This document shows positions 49,306-63,182 of a stretch of DNA of 64,000 bases, piece by piece. Each line of letters opens with the position of its first letter. The stretch's first letter is position 1. A program made the position numbers and the translations under genes. The notes beneath the pieces are model-generated. The model saw nothing but the letters and a program-made list of their open reading frames with translations. It was not told the origin of the DNA and made no database searches. Source of the stretch: Leptodactylus fallax (lineage: Eukaryota; Chordata; Amphibia; Anura; Leptodactylidae); contig CAMRHE010000035.1 of assembly GCA_947044405.1 (NCBI GenBank), forward strand, positions 9,707,501-9,771,500. Reading direction: 5' to 3'.

Positions 49306-50962
49306 CAGTCATATGAAAAAGTTTGGGCACCCCTATTAATCTTAATCATTTTTAGTTCTAAATATTTGGGTGTTTGCAACAGCCATTTCAATTTGATATA
49401 TCTAATAACTGATGGACACAGTAATATTTCCGGATTGAAATTAGGTTTATTGTACTAACAGAAAATGTGCAATATGCATTAAACTAAAATTTGACCGGTG
49501 CAAAAATTTGGGTACCCTTATCATTTTATTGATTTGAATACTCCTAACTACTTTTTACTGACTTACTGAAGCACAAAATTGGTTTTGTAACCTCACTGAG
49601 CTTTGAACTTCACAGCCAGGTGTATCCAATCATGAGAAAAGGTATTTAAGGTGGCCAATTGCAAGTTGTTCTCCTATTTGAATCTCCTCTGAAGAGTGGC
49701 ATCATGGGCTCCTCAAAACAACTCTCAAATGATCTGAAAACAAAGATTGTTCAACATAGTTGTTCAGGGGAAGGATACAAAAAGTTGTCTCAGAGATTTA
49801 ACCTGTCAGTTTCCACTGTGAGGAACATAGTAAGGAAATGGAAGACCACAGGGACAGTTCTTGTTAAGCACAGAAGTGGCAGGCCAAGAAAAATATCAGA
49901 AAGGCAGAGAAGAAGAATGGTGAGAACAGTCAAGGACAATCCACAGACCACTTCCAAAGAGCTGCAGCATCATCTTGCTGCAGATGGTGTCACTGTGCAT
50001 CGGTCAACAATACAGCACACTTTGCACAAGGAGAAGCTGTATGGGAGAGTGATGCGAAAAAAGCCGTTTCTGAAAGCACGCCACAAACAGAGTCGCCTGA
50101 GGTATGCAAAAGCACATTTGGACAAGCCAGCTTCATTTTGGAAGAAGGTCCTGTGGATTGATGAAACAAAGATTGAGTTGTTTGGTCATACAAAAAGGCG
50201 TTATGCATGGCGTCAAAAAAACACAGCATTCCAAGAAAAACACTTGCTACCCACTGTAAAATTTGGTGGAGGTTCCATCATGCTTTGGGGCTGTGTGGCC
50301 AAGGCCGGCACCGGGAATCTTGTTAAAGTTGAGGGTCGCATGGATTCAACTCAGTATCAGCAGATTCTTGAGAATAATGTACAAGAATCAGTGACGAATT
50401 TGAAGTTACGCCGGGGATGGATATTTCAGCAAGACAATGATCCAAAACACAGCTCCAAATCTACTCAGGCATTCATGCAGAGGAACAATTACAATGTTCT
50501 GGAATGGCCATCCCAGTCCCCAGACCTGAATATCATTGAATATCTGTGGGATAATTTGAAGCGGGCTGTCCATGCTCGGCGACCATCAAACTTAACTGAA
50601 CTGGAATTGTTTTGTAAAGAGGAATGGTCAAAAATACCTTCATCCAGGATCCAGGAACTGATTAAAAGCTACAGGAAGCGACTAGAGGCTGTTATTTTTG
50701 CAAAAGGAGGATCTACTAAATATTAATGTCACTTTTCTGTTGAGGTGCCCATACTTTTGCACCGGTCAAATTTTGGTTTAATGCATATTGCACATTTTCT
50801 GTTAGTACAATAAACCTCATTTCAATCCTGAAATATTACTGTGTCCATCAGTTATTAGATATATCAAATTGAAATGGCTGTTTCATTGTTGCAAACACCC
50901 AAATATTTAGAACTAAAAATGATTAAGATTAATAGGGGTGCCCAAATTTTTTCATATGACTG
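49306..50962 (+). mobile_element. Tc1 family H, intact autonomous-looking element
   Basis: 1657 bp, TA on both sides (49304-49305, 50963-50964) within the MITE word ACTTATATTTGC. Inverted repeats of about 215 bp start CAGTCATATGAAAAA(G/A)TTTG and differ at only a handful of places. Inner repeats near 49503 and 50746 (GGTGCAAAA(A/G)T(T/A)TGGG) give the IR/DR layout. Confidence 0.95.
49704..50726 (+). CDS. Tc1 transposase, intact DD34E
   Basis: Cut-and-paste transposase predicted to bind the element's inverted repeats in the nucleus and join it to TA sites. 340 codons from MGSSKQLSND to KGGSTKY without a stop or shift. I chose this Met because the length and the alignment with other Tc1 proteins fit; an upstream in-frame Met at 49659 would add 15 residues without Tc1 character. 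Helix-turn-helix regions lie at about 5-50 and 68-112, with GRPR at 59-62. The catalytic residues Asp153 (LWIDETK), Asp244 ([10 protein letters not shown]) and Glu279 (NIIEYLW) are all present, 34 residues between the last two. This is the only transposase here with a full frame and a full triad. Activity is inferred, not shown. Confidence 0.92.
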   Translation: MGSSKQLSNDLKTKIVQHSCSGEGYKKLSQRFNLSVSTVRNIVRKWKTTGTVLVKHRSGRPRKISERQRRRMVRTVKDNPQTTSKELQHHLAADGVTVHRSTIQHTLHKEKLYGRVMRKKPFLKARHKQSRLRYAKAHLDKPASFWKKVLWIDETKIELFGHTKRRYAWRQKNTAFQEKHLLPTVKFGGGSIMLWGCVAKAGTGNLVKVEGRMDSTQYQQILENNVQESVTNLKLRRGWIFQQDNDPKHSSKSTQAFMQRNNYNVLEWPSQSPDLNIIEYLWDNLKRAVHARRPSNLTELELFCKEEWSKIPSSRIQELIKSYRKRLEAVIFAKGGSTKY

Positions 50963-51133
50963 TATATTTGCAAAAGTGTTTACCTTTTAATTATCTATAA
51001 ATTTAAAAATGGTTATGTTCGTGGGAATACCCCTTTAAGCTTTATTGACATTTGTGCTTGGTGTGACTTTTTGAAGCCACGATCCAGGATCTGGTAAACA
51101 TGTGGGTCATGGTTCCAGTAAATGGTCTAATTA

Positions 51134-52634
51134 TAGTGGGGGAAAAAAGTATTTAGTCAGCCACCAATTGTGCAAGTTCTCCCACTTAAAAAGATGAGAG
51201 AGGCCTGTAATTGTCATCATAGGTAGACCTCAACTATGAGAGACAAAATGAGAAAACAAATCCAGAAAATCACATTGTCTGATTTTTAAAGAATTTATTT
51301 GCAAATTATGGTGGAAAATAATTATTTGGTCAATAACAAAAGTTCATCTCAATACTTTGTTATATATCCTTTGTTGGCAATGACAGAGGTCAAAGGTTTT
51401 CTGTAAGTCTTCACAAGGTTGGCACACACTGTTGCTGGTATGTTGGCCCATTCCTCCATGCAGATCTCCTCTAGAGCAGTGATGTTTTGGGGCTGTCGCT
51501 GGGCAACACGGACTTTCAACTCCCTCCAAAGGTTTTCTATGGGGTTGAGATCTGGAGACTGGCTAGGCCACTCCAGGACCTTGAAATGCTTCTTACGAAG
51601 CCACTCCTTCGTTGCCCTGGCGGTGTGCTTGGGATCATTGTCAAGACCCAGACCCAGCCACATTTCATCTCCAATGCCCTTGCAGATGGAAGGAGGTTTG
51701 CACTCAAAATCTCACAATACATGGCCCCATTCATTCTTTCATGTACACGGATTAGTCGCCCTGGTCCTTTTGCAGAGAAATAGCCCCAAAGCATCATGTT
51801 GCCACCTCCATGTTTCACAGTAGGTATGGTGTTTTTTGGATGTAACTCAGCATTCAATCTCCTCCAAACATGACGAGTTGTGTTTCTACCAAACAGTTCT
51901 AATTTGGTTTCATATGACCATATGACATTCTCCCAATACTCTTCTGGAACATCCAAATGCTCTCTAGCAAACTTCAGATGGCTGTACTGGCTTAAGCAGG
52001 GGGGACTCGTCTGGCACTGCAGGATCTGAGTACCTGGCGCATAGTGTGTTACTGACAGTAGCCTTTGTTACATTAGTCCCAGCTTTCTGCAGGTCATTCA
52101 CTAGGTCCCCCTAGGTTCTGGGATTTTTGCTCACTGTTCTTGTGATCATTTTGACCCCACGGGGTGAGATCTTGTGTGGAGCCCTTGATCGAGAGAGATT
52201 ATCAGTGGTCTTGTATGTCTTCCATTTTCTAATTATTGCTCCCACAGTTGATTTCTTCACACCAAGCTGCTTGCCTATTGTAGATTCAGTCTTCCCAGCC
52301 TGGTGCAGGTCTACAATTTTGTTTCTGGTGTCCTTCCACAGCTCTTTGGTCTTCACCATAGTGGAGTTTGGAGTGTGACTGTTTGAGGTTGCGGACAGGT
52401 GTCTTTTATACTGATAACAATGTCAAACAGGTGCCATTACTACAGGTAATGAGTGGAGGACAGAGGAACCTCTTAAAGAAGAAGTTACAGGTCTGTCAGA
52501 GCCAGAAATCTTGCAAATAAATTCTTTAAAAATCAGACAATGTGATTTTCTGGATTTGTTTTCTCATTTTGTCTCTCATAGTTGAGGTCTACCTCATAGT
52601 TGGTGACTGACTAAATACTTTTTTTTCCCCATTG
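51134..52634 (-). mobile_element. Tc1 family E, copy E3
   Basis: Remaining TA at 51132-51133 and 52635-52636. Ends are altered (TAGTGGGGGAAAAAA instead of CAGTGGGG; CCCCATTG on the right). It keeps both inverted repeats, the right one shortened near 52514 and 52592. Same family as E1 and 18991-19352. Confidence 0.9.
51349..52359 (-). pseudogene. Tc1 family E transposase, several breaks
   Basis: N-terminal part from 52359 ([10 protein letters not shown]) is open for about 80 codons to a stop at 52111. The middle resumes at about 51956 with [16 protein letters not shown], where the first catalytic Asp is Tyr. The C-terminal part to 51349 has [10 protein letters not shown] and NPIENLW. Frameshifts lie near 51645, 51985 and 52110. 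Decayed. Confidence 0.9.
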
Positions 52635-52636
52635 TA

Positions 52637-53039
52637 AGCAAAACAAACACAAGCACAATATGATATTTCTATGGCACACAGTGGTCTTGATCATGTTCTA
52701 ATCAGATCAAACCACAGACATAATTGCCCCAATATTGTAACCATGTGGTTGCAGATCTGCCTTTACTATCCATGTCAGGAGACAACACATTACCAATTGA
52801 TGCGAGACATTTAGAGACAAAGGAGACACCTTTATTCACTATGGCACTAGAAACCATATCCTGGCAGAACATTGGAAGAGGTTTCTTAATAATGCTCACA
52901 ATTTGGACATAATTGGTATTAGGGATGGGTGAACCTCTCCAGATTTGTTTAGTCTTGGGTTTGGTTGGCGCAGGTTCAAGATTTGTGTTGGGTTGAACAT
53001 GTTCGGTAAGAAGCACACCTTAAAATGTGTAGAACTTGT
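52637..53039. other. Spacer with a hAT-like end word
   Basis: TAGGGATGGGTGAACCTCTC at 52919 resembles the outer end of another frog hAT-type repeat, but no partner end is found. Confidence 0.35.
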
Positions 53040-53960
53040 TATGTCCTTAACCACTTCCATGCCAGATGCTTTACCCACATTCCAGACCGGGCATATTTTC
53101 AATTTTTTTTGTATGTGCGGTTTTGGAGGGCTATACAATCTTTATCATTTGTGTTATTCAACTAATTTCTGCCTCTTTTTTCAGTGACACATAAGGCTTT
53201 ATTTTTATGTTGTTTTTATTTATGCATGTGTTTTATTTTTTTTTATATCCGGGAAAATATAAACAAAAGAGGAGGAAAAACGTGTCTGTTTCTCAGTTTT
53301 AATTTTTTTTTTTTTTTATATAGTAACACAAAGTGCTACTAAGACACTTTATAAAATAGTTTTTACTCTCCGTTATGGTAATTTTTATTTTATATGGTGT
53401 TGTCAGGGGTGGGGCTACAACCTTTAATAAGGGTGTTTTATTGGCGTATTATTTTATTTATTTTCTTAATTATTTTATTTAATTTTTTTTTTACTTTCCT
53501 ATTAATTAATTTATTTTTTTCTACATTGTGTCCCCATAAGATCATAATAGACCTTTGGGGACATCTGATCACTTTTTTTTTTTTTTTGGGGGGGGGGGAG
53601 GCTAATTTCCCCTGTAACTGGGGCTGGTACATTTAGCCCCAGTTGCAGGAGGAATACAGCCTCCTGCACATTACTTGAAAAATACTATAGAGCTGATATG
53701 GGTCCTGTAGGACCCAGCAGCTCTAACAGACTGTGATCCCGGCGGATCACTTGACCGCCGAGTCAGAGGGGAGCCGCAAGATGGCAGCACAACTTATACA
53801 CAGCGATCGGGAAGGCAGGGAAGGTCTACTCTCTGGGAGCTCCGGCTGAAGTTACAGCCGGTTCCCAGTTTCAGCAGCTGCAGGATTTCATGCAGCTGCT
53901 GAGTTCTGCTTGGACGTACCAGTACGTCTCACTTCGCCTCATTAGCGGTGCGGCCCTGCT
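53040..53960 (+). repeat. Frog-type long repeat, inverted partner of 17010-17765
   Basis: Same ordered blocks as the earlier copy but on the other strand: AACCACTTCCATGCC, GGAGGGCTATACAATC, TTTACTCTCC, GGGGTGGGGCTA, ACATTGTGTCCCCATA, GTCCTGTAGGACCCAGCAGC. T runs and a T/G run at 53574-53600. Non-coding. Confidence 0.75.
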
Positions 53961-54400
53961 TATAAGTGCCACAGCCTTGTTGTTAGAGACAAAGTGATGA
54001 ACAGAGAGTCAGAAAAGAACCTGGATTACCCTGCCAGTTATCCCTGTATGAATGGCAATTCACAAAGTTTCAAGAAAAATTTGGGGCACACTATCAGCAC
54101 GTGCCTGGCCTGCCAGCTTAAAAAGCTAGACTGTCTCCTGAAATGGAAAGGATTCTAACCCTGAAAACAACACTTGGGAGGCAGAGAAGAATCTGGATTA
54201 TACTGTCGGTTATCCCTGTATGGGACCAAATGTCACATCAAGCTCGTGAAGTGGCCTGGGTGCTGAAAAAGCTGGACTATCTTCCAAAACCAAAACTGAT
54301 TCATTTATTACTAAAAGTAGAAACTGTGCTTCTCACAGATCAGTTATACACTTCATTGTGTCTGTGATTTGGTGCATGCATTAATCATATACTGTGGCTC
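53961..54400 (+). repeat. Two diverged units of about 171 bp
   Basis: AGAACCTGGATTACCCTGCC...GTTATCCCTGTATG near 54016-54050 and AGAATCTGGATTATACTGTC...GTTATCCCTGTATG near 54187-54222; AAAAAGCTAGACTGTCTCC and AAAAAGCTGGACTATCTTCC follow each. Confidence 0.65.
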
Positions 54401-54865
54401 ATATTGAAACTCCAGCATATGCACCTGCCACTCAAAGTACACTTCACCTTACAACTATGAAATGAGGGGGAAGATTGTAAATGGCCTGGTGAAGTTGGGG
54501 CTACAAAATGATCCAGTGTGGAGGAGGCAGATGGTTCCGCCTGGTGTTGAAACTGTGCCTGCCCTGCATTCATGAAGTGATGTCAGTAAGTAGTAATAGT
54601 AAGCACCAGGCCTTGCTTTGTTTCTATACTGTGGCCTCTGATGCTCAAAACATTAAGCTATGGCAGCTATGTTTTGTCCCTGTCCAAGTGCCCAAAAGTG
54701 CTGCTCCACATATGCACCTTTCCTCACATGGACATTTACAAGGAGAAGCCCACATGATTATATCAAGCAGGGAGAACTTTTCTTGAGAAATAATGGTGGC
54801 TAAGTATTCTCCATTGAGACCAGTAACTTGGCCAGGTGGGAGTTAAAGTTGCAGACCAGCCAGAT
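54401..54865. other. Unassigned
   Basis: No recognised gene or repeat. Confidence 0.3.
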
Positions 54866-54928
54866 GACTGGACACAGATTGCTGCTCATTCTTTGTATTG
54901 TGTGTCTGTGTGTGCCACACTAAGCATG

Positions 54929-55956
<1,028 letters not shown>

Positions 55957-56079
55957 AAGTTGAGGGTGTCAGTAAATTTGTCTGGTCCATTTTTAGAGTT
56001 TTGTGTGAAATTATATCATTTTTGTTTTTTTTTCTTCTCTCGTTTTTTTGTGTTGTTCCAATATACAGAAAGGAAATAA

Positions 56080-59020
56080 ACACATGTATAACAAAACATG
56101 TTTCATTTTATATGGCAATAACTTTGAGACACTTTAACTTACATAAATGATTTTGAGATTTTTTTTTTTTTGTGATTTCACATTATTTTTGTATTTATTT
56201 ATTTAAAAAAAATAGGAAATTTGATGGAAATTTAGCAAAAAAAAAAAATTACAATTTTCAAAATGTGAACTGCTCTGCTTTTCAGACAGATCATACCACC
56301 AAAATAAATTAATAAATATTATCTACCATATCTCTGCTTTATATTGGCATCATCTTTCAATTGTTCTTTAATTTATTTTGGACGTTAGAAGGCTTACAAG
56401 TGTAACAGCAATTTTCCAGATTTACAAGAAATTTTTTTTGTTCTGAAGGAGATTATAAAGGCCTATATATTAGTAACCCCCATAAGTCACCCTATTTTCA
56501 AAGCTGCACCCTCAAATAATTCAAAACAGCATTTGAGAAGTTTATTAACTCTTTAAGCATTTCAAGAGAATGTAAACAATATGGAGGTGAAATTTAGACA
56601 TTTTAGACATTTTATTTTTTTCAATAATACATTCATTTAGCCCTACAATTAACATATTCACAAGGGATTAAAGGGGAAAATGCATCTCACAGTCTGTTAC
56701 ACAATTTCTTCTGAGCACAGAAATACCCCATATGTGGATGTAAACTCATGTTGGGGCACATGATAGTGTGTGGAAGGGAAGGAGTGACACTGGGTGTTTG
56801 AAAAGCAGATTTTGCTGGAATAGTTTTCTGGTGCCATGTCTCATTTGGAGAGCCCCTAGAGTACCAATACAATGGAAACCCCCTAAAAGTGAAACCATTT
56901 TGTAAACTACACCACTCAAAGAAAATATCAAGGGGTATTGTGAGCATTTTGACCCTACAGCCATTTCACAGATTTTATTAACTTTGGGATGTGTAAATTA
57001 AATATTACTAAAATGTCACTTTATCTCCAAAGTTATTATTTTCCAACCACGGCAATACCCCGTTTGTGGTTGTAAAATGTTGTATGGGTACTTGGTGGGA
57101 CTAAAAAGAGCGCTATTAGGATTTTGGAGGGTGGATTTTGCTGGAATAGTTTTTGAGTGCCATGTCACATTTGCAGAGCCCCTAAAGTACCTGTACAATG
57201 GAAGCCTCCAAAAGTGACCCCATTTTGGAAACTACACCCCTCACAGAATTCACCAAGGGGTATAATGAGCATTTTGACTTCACAGCTGTTTCACAGATTT
57301 TATTAGCATTGGGATGTAAAAATGAAAAATTACTTTTTTTCCAATAAACCATCCATTTAGCACCAACATTTTCATTTTTGCAAGGGGTTAAAGAAGAAAA
57401 AATGCACCACAGTTTCTTACACAATTTGTCCTGAACACAGAAATACCCTATATGTAGTCGTAAACTGCTGTACATGGTGTACATGGTGGAGCTCAGAATG
57501 GAAAAAAAAGGTATTTGGCTTTCAGAGGACAGATTTTGCTGGAATAGTTTTCATGTGCCATGTCGCATTTGCAGGGCCCCTATAGTACCTGTACAATGGA
57601 AACCCCCCAAACGTGACCCCATTTTAGAAACTACACCCCTAAAGGAATTTCTCAAGGGGTATTATTATTTTGAGCCCAAGAGTGCTTCCAAAAATTAATG
57701 TACAAAGTGAAAATTAAAATTTTTATAAAAATATGCCATTTCTATGCCCAATACGTTGTTGCCCACTTTGTATCATCAGAGACACGCAATCCTAAAACTA
57801 TTAAGTGGGCTATCCCGAGTATAAAAATGTTGTATATATGGGCATAAACTGCTGCTTGGACTCACAGCATTGCTAAGAAGCAAAAGAGCACTGCGCTTTT
57901 TAGCTTTTGGTCTATAGATCTAGAGGGACTTTCTGGACGCCATGTTGTTTTTGCAGAGCCCTGGAGATGCCAGTAAATTGGAATTCCCCAAGAAGTGACC
58001 CCATTTTGTAGGGGGAAATTTTAGGGTCTCTGCAAACGTGACATGGCGACCAAAAACTAACAATCTAAATCTGTGCTTCAAAAGTACATAGCACTCCTTC
58101 ATATCTGCGCCCTCCTGTATGCCCAAATGGCAGTTTATGCCCACATTTATGACACTGTTGTACCCAGGATAACATACTTAACAATGTCATATGTGGATAT
58201 AAACTGCTATTTAGGAAAACAGCTAGGCACAGAAGGGAAGGAGCGCTATTTTGGTTTTTGGAAATCATGCCACTTTTGCAGAGCCACTGATTGTCAGTAA
58301 AGTGGAATCCTCAGACATGTGACCCCCACTTTGTGTCAGCAGAGAGACACACTGCAGAAACTGTTAAGCAAGTTTCCCGGGCACAACAGCTTTTGGAGCA
58401 TTCATCTCTTATTCAAGCTGTACACAACATGTTGTGCACCAAAATGACGTATTCCTGGAAAAATTGACATTTTCTCCTTTGACCGTCAGCTGCATATTAA
58501 TTTCTGGAAAATAAATTATAACAACACATGGGGGGTTAAAAATGCTCACTCTGCCTCTAGATAAATTCCTTAAGTGGTGTAGTTTCTAAAATTGGGTCAT
58601 GTGTCAGGGGATTCCACTTTACTGGTATTTCTGTAGCTCTGCAAAAGTTTCATGGCGTCCAAAAACCAAACCGTCTAAATATGTGCTTCAAAAACAAAAT
58701 AGCGCTCCTTCCCTTCTGTGCCCGGCTGTTTTCCGAAATAGCAGTTTATATCCACATATGACATTAAGTACATTATCCTTGGTACAAGAGTGTCTTATAT
58801 GTGGGCAGAAACATAATTTTGGGCACATAGAAGGGCACAGATGCGAAGGAGTGCTATGTGGCTTTTGAAAGGTAGAATTAGATGTTTGGTATCTGGATGC
58901 AATGTCATGTTTGCAGAGCCTCTAACATACCAGTAAAGTGGAATCCCCTAAGGAGAGATGCCATTTTGAAAACTGTACCCCAAAAAGAATTTATCAAGGG
59001 GTGTATTAAGCATTAGTATC
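56080..59020 (-). repeat. Modular interspersed repeat, copy 3, inverted
   Basis: Reverse complement of the family at 30093-35355. GAGCCCAAGAGTGCTTCC (57675-57692), the complement of GGAAGCACTCTTGGGCTC, matches GGAAGCAGTCTTGGGCTC at 33822-33839. The distal end (56090-56560) mirrors 34830-35330. It lacks the Tc1 insertion seen in copy 2. Non-coding. Confidence 0.8.
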
Positions 59021-60340
59021 CCAGAATACACAGCGGATGGTGAAAGTGACTATGTAAGCTGTGCGGAGTGCATTGGGAACACCAAATTCCCTATTATTTT
59101 CCCAGTAGCTCCTATGATGGGGGGGGGTCATTCTGGGGTCACTTTTGGTGTCTTTTCCCTCGTAACATCTAAATTTGGGGTAGATCTTTATATATGCTTG
59201 AACAGCTTATACATTCTCTTCTTGCCAAAGCCAGTTTTGTTCTAATGATTTGGTGATTTTTGTCATCACCTTATGCAAGCTATATTTTTTTATTTTTCTG
59301 GTGATGTAGCCATATGAGAGCTTGTTTTTTTTTTTTTTTTTTGAAGTATGAGAGGCATTTTGTAATGACACCATTTTTGGGTGCCTATAACTTATTGAAT
59401 ACATTTTATTAACTCTTGGTGGATTAAAAAAAAACAAAAACATCAATTATGACAATACTTTTTTACTTTTAAATTTTTTTCTATGCACCGTACAGCATAA
59501 GTAATATGTTTACCTTTATTCTGTGTATCATTACGATTTCAGCAATACCTAATTTATATTGTTTTTTTATGCGTTACTAATTTTGCACATCAAAAATCCA
59601 TTTGTGTACATAAATCAATTATTTTTGTGACCTGTGCTTTTTATTGGTACCTTTTTGGTGTACATATAATTATTTTTTTATCACTTTTTATATCATATTT
59701 TGGAAGGTGAGATGGCGAAAAATCATTATTTCCAGCTTTTTTTTCCATTTTGTTTTTTTTCGATGTTCACCCTGCAGGTTAAATAATGTTTTAGATTTAT
59801 TGTAGGGGTTGTTTTGGACGAGGCGATACCAAATATATATTGTTTTTATTAATTTTTAGTTTTTTTTATATAATTCATTTTTTTTTAAACGGGCAGTTTT
59901 GGGGCTTTATTCATTTATTACATTTTTTAACACCCTTTTTTTTTTTTTTACATTTTCTTAATGTCCCACTAGGAGACCTGAATCAGCCATGGTCTGATCA
60001 CTGGTTCAGTACTATTCACAATATGTGTATGCACATGTATTGCAGTGTATTGCAGTGTATAGAGGAAGTCAGTCTATGCAGACATATAGGCTGACTTCCT
60101 CTCATCTTGGCAGGTCAGACCCTGGAAAAATACATATTGCCGCCCCCTGATCTTGCTGTGGGGGGCCAATGTGGGGTATTATTATCGCGGAACCCCTTAA
60201 ATGACGTGTTAAATGCATGGAGCAGGGTGTTATCTGTCATTTACAACTAACACCTGCTCCCGATGCCAAGGCAGGAGTAGTAATACATCGGTTGTCCTCT
60301 AGAAATAGGCGGAAGTGCCGCCTAAGGGTTAAAGACTGTG
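59021..60340 (+). repeat. Frog-type T-rich repeat
   Basis: Contains TTTTTCTGGTGATGTAGCCATATGAGAG, T runs at 59325-59342 and 59936-59950, GGCGATACCAAATATATATTG and AATGTCCCACTAGGAGACCTGAA. Blocks recur at 43191-43536 and 45165-45680. Confidence 0.6.
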
Positions 60341-60370
60341 TATATAGGTGAAACTGCGTAGATTTCCATC

Positions 60371-60442
60371 CTGGCGCTGGGACCGCTGACAGATTTATAA
60401 AGAGGCTACAGCCTCTTCATAAATCTCTCAGTCCTTGCGCCA
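60371..60442. repeat. Hairpin, foldback MITE-like
   Basis: AGATTTATAAAGAGGCT (60391-60407) pairs with 60410-60426, one mismatch in 17. The outer CTGGCGC pairs with GCGCCAG at the edges. The loop is only two or three bases. Confidence 0.7.
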
Positions 60443-60499
60443 GTCGGGCCATTTATAAACACTGGCGTACGATACGCCGGTCTGAATAAATTTGCCTCA

Positions 60500-62215
60500 C
60501 TGTGTAACATCTTTTTTAATCATAGATTTTATAGTTCCCATTTAAGTGAACGGGAGCTGCTCTGTAGCACCTGGTCTGTCTGCATCACAGAAATTGACTC
60601 TTTCTGCTCCAATCTCTGCGTATCATCAGCAGAGAACAGTTGTATCTCTATCTCTGATATTGATAGCCTATCCTTAGGAAAATTGCTTTAAAAACACAGT
60701 CCTAATATCTCTATTAGTAAATTCAGTCCAAACAATGACGTAGGCAAGTGAATTGATTTTTTATTTATGTATATTATTATCTATATTTTTTTATTAATTA
60801 TTCATAAATTAATATTGTTATATTGTATTTTTACATGAACTATATACTGTGGTTTTCCTACTTTTTCACTGCATTTATCACTGCTAGCAGTCACTGTTAG
60901 AGGTTACAGTATTGAGAAAAACCTAGAAAACACAGCCTGATACAGGAATTCCTATGACATTGTTACTGTAAGTGTCAAGAGTGGACTTCACATTCTATTA
61001 TAGTGTATTGTAGAGGTAAGGTCCCTAGTAAAAAAGAAAAATGCACATACATTGTATAGTTCGTTTAGCACATTAAGCTAACAAGTGACATTTAAATCAA
61101 ATGCAATTACTGCATGCTTGGAACCATATCTACTTGTTATTGCAACTTGTAAGGGAGAACTAATTTCTTTGAGGTGACTGCCCTAACCAGAAATTGATTT
61201 TAACAGCCTCATCACTGAGATATGAGTCCCTGTTATTGCTCTAGAGTTAATAGCATTCTTAGATACTAATCCAAATCTGAAAATCTTTTGTTTTAATTGA
61301 GGAATAGCATTCATTTTCATCAGTATAGAGAATGATATTTAATCCATTTTAATTAGGACAAGGCAAAATGTATTTCAAAGTAATGCAAGAGTTTAATGGG
61401 AAAGATGATCAAACACTTTAAGAGGAATACAATTTTAACAAATGCTTAACATTTGAAAATGTCTCTAAACCTTTATTTTATGGATTTGTGTTTTTCTCAG
61501 TGTATCCTTTATGTATATCTTGTGTTGATTTTTCCTGGTCACACATCTAAGGCAAAATAAATGAAATGTATCTTTTATTTTTAGTCTGTTAGGTGATTTG
61601 CAAGTCACTTAACAATATGTGCACAAATATATTTGATGCTGTTCACTGCATCCTCCATGCTGATAAAGTCAGCTTTAATAAATTATGTTAATTAGGTGTC
61701 ACTAGGGCACCTGTATTCCTGGCAAATGCTCTGGGTCTTTCCTTATAGCCCTACCTAACACCTGTCACTGTGGTTTTATTGACAGCACTGGCAACTTTGT
61801 ATCCCTGTTTTGGGGAGGCACATTTCTTTTTACTCCCGCTAGAGGTGAATGGGAGATGAGCTGCAGAACTCTGGCACAACATAGTGTTGTATACTGTATA
61901 CTGTATAGTTCTGGCAGCAGAGGTAGCTGACAACAGTTGATTGGTGGGGTGCCGTGTGTTGGACTCTCACCGATCTATTATTGATGACCCATCCTAAGAA
62001 TAGGTAATCAATATAAAACAGTCTGAAAAATCCCTATAAACAGCTGGGATTGAATTAACATGGTTGATATGGTTGAATAAAGACAAATTCTATCAAGTTC
62101 AACCTATAATCCTACCATGATAATACAGAGGTGGATGCTAATTGCCACATATTAAAGAAAAATTCCTTCTGACTCCAGATAAAGAACAATGCCCTATCCC
62201 AGAAATCTAGTTCCC
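60500..62215. other. Unique AT-rich sequence
   Basis: About 1.7 kb without recognised element or coding frame. 61180-61470 looks like low-repeat sequence of the kind that may be conserved, untested. Confidence 0.3.
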
Positions 62216-62640
62216 ATAATGTTTGATATTTTTACTTTAACCCTTTCCTTGCCACATATGTCATACGTCCTGACAGGGTGGTACTTCAGTAGCCAAGGAC
62301 GTATGTAGAACATCTTTGCTACTAATGCCAATTTCTCAAGAAATCTGCGTCTTTAACAGTAAATTGCTCCGAATCTGTTCTCATATTTAAAATGAATTCA
62401 AGATCTTCTATGTAGCCCTAATGGATCCTGAGATATGGGGCTCGAAAGTGTCCTTCCCCCTCTAGCCTCAGGCAGCATCTCGGAGCAGCATGGTGGAGGA
62501 GGGACAGAGGAGCAGAGCTGAAGACTGCAGAGACGATAATAAATCATCATTGTCTGTGCATAACCTGTATTTGACTCCTGGGGGAAGGGGTCCATATTAT
62601 CCCCCCCTCCTATAAGATATAGGATATAATATACTTGTGT
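62216..62640. repeat. Frog-type repeat
   Basis: TTAACCCTTTCCTTGCC opening and CTAATGGATCCTGAGATATGG, shared with 39910-39927. Confidence 0.45.
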
Positions 62641-63182
62641 GTGGTATGTATGAATTCCTCACATTTTGCCATTTTTTGGAAAGTACATTTTGTTTGCAGA
62701 AAGGGGTTGCTTGAGCATGCACTTTAGTGCCATATTTGATTTTTTAGTGCAATTTTTGCTTGTAATCTCTGTTTGCATCAAAGTTGCATGAAGGTGGTTG
62801 TATATATGAAATATTAAGTTGTGTTTTTACATATGGTATGCTGTGTAATCTCAAAAATGTTAGATTTTGGTATCACAGTCACAGTTTTAACATATTGGTA
62901 AATGACGGCAAAATATTGCTTGTCTTCTGTATCAGTGTTTTTGAGAGTACAAGCTCTTGTTGTAGTTGATGTTTGCAGTATATATAAATTGTGTACAACT
63001 CGAACTATTATTTTATGTGTGTTTTGTCTGTGAATGTGCAATTGAATATGACTTTTAGGTGCTAATATATGTTTTAGTGCATTCAGGTGTAGGCCTTAGT
63101 GGTATGAGTGAACTTTGCACATGTTGAATTCTTATTTTTTTAGGTGTGGTGCATTTAACTTTTTGTTTGGTTTATGCTTTTC
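62641..63182. other. Unassigned
   Basis: T/G-rich, no recognised feature. Confidence 0.3.

Larger units (their letters stand above)
48437..51038. mobile_element. T2-type MITE copy 3, with two nested insertions
   Basis: Left end ATAAAGGGGTATTCCCATG (first base of TTAA changed), right end GGGAATACCCCTTTAA with TTAA at 51035-51038. The MITE body is recognisable at 48437-48535, 49076-49305 and 50963-51038. The gaps are an L1 3' end and Tc1 copy H, so the MITE is older than both. Confidence 0.9.

Noticed and set aside
49659..49703. Upstream start for the H transposase
   Set aside because: The extra 15 residues lack similarity to other Tc1 starts; Met at 49704 gives the standard 340 residues.
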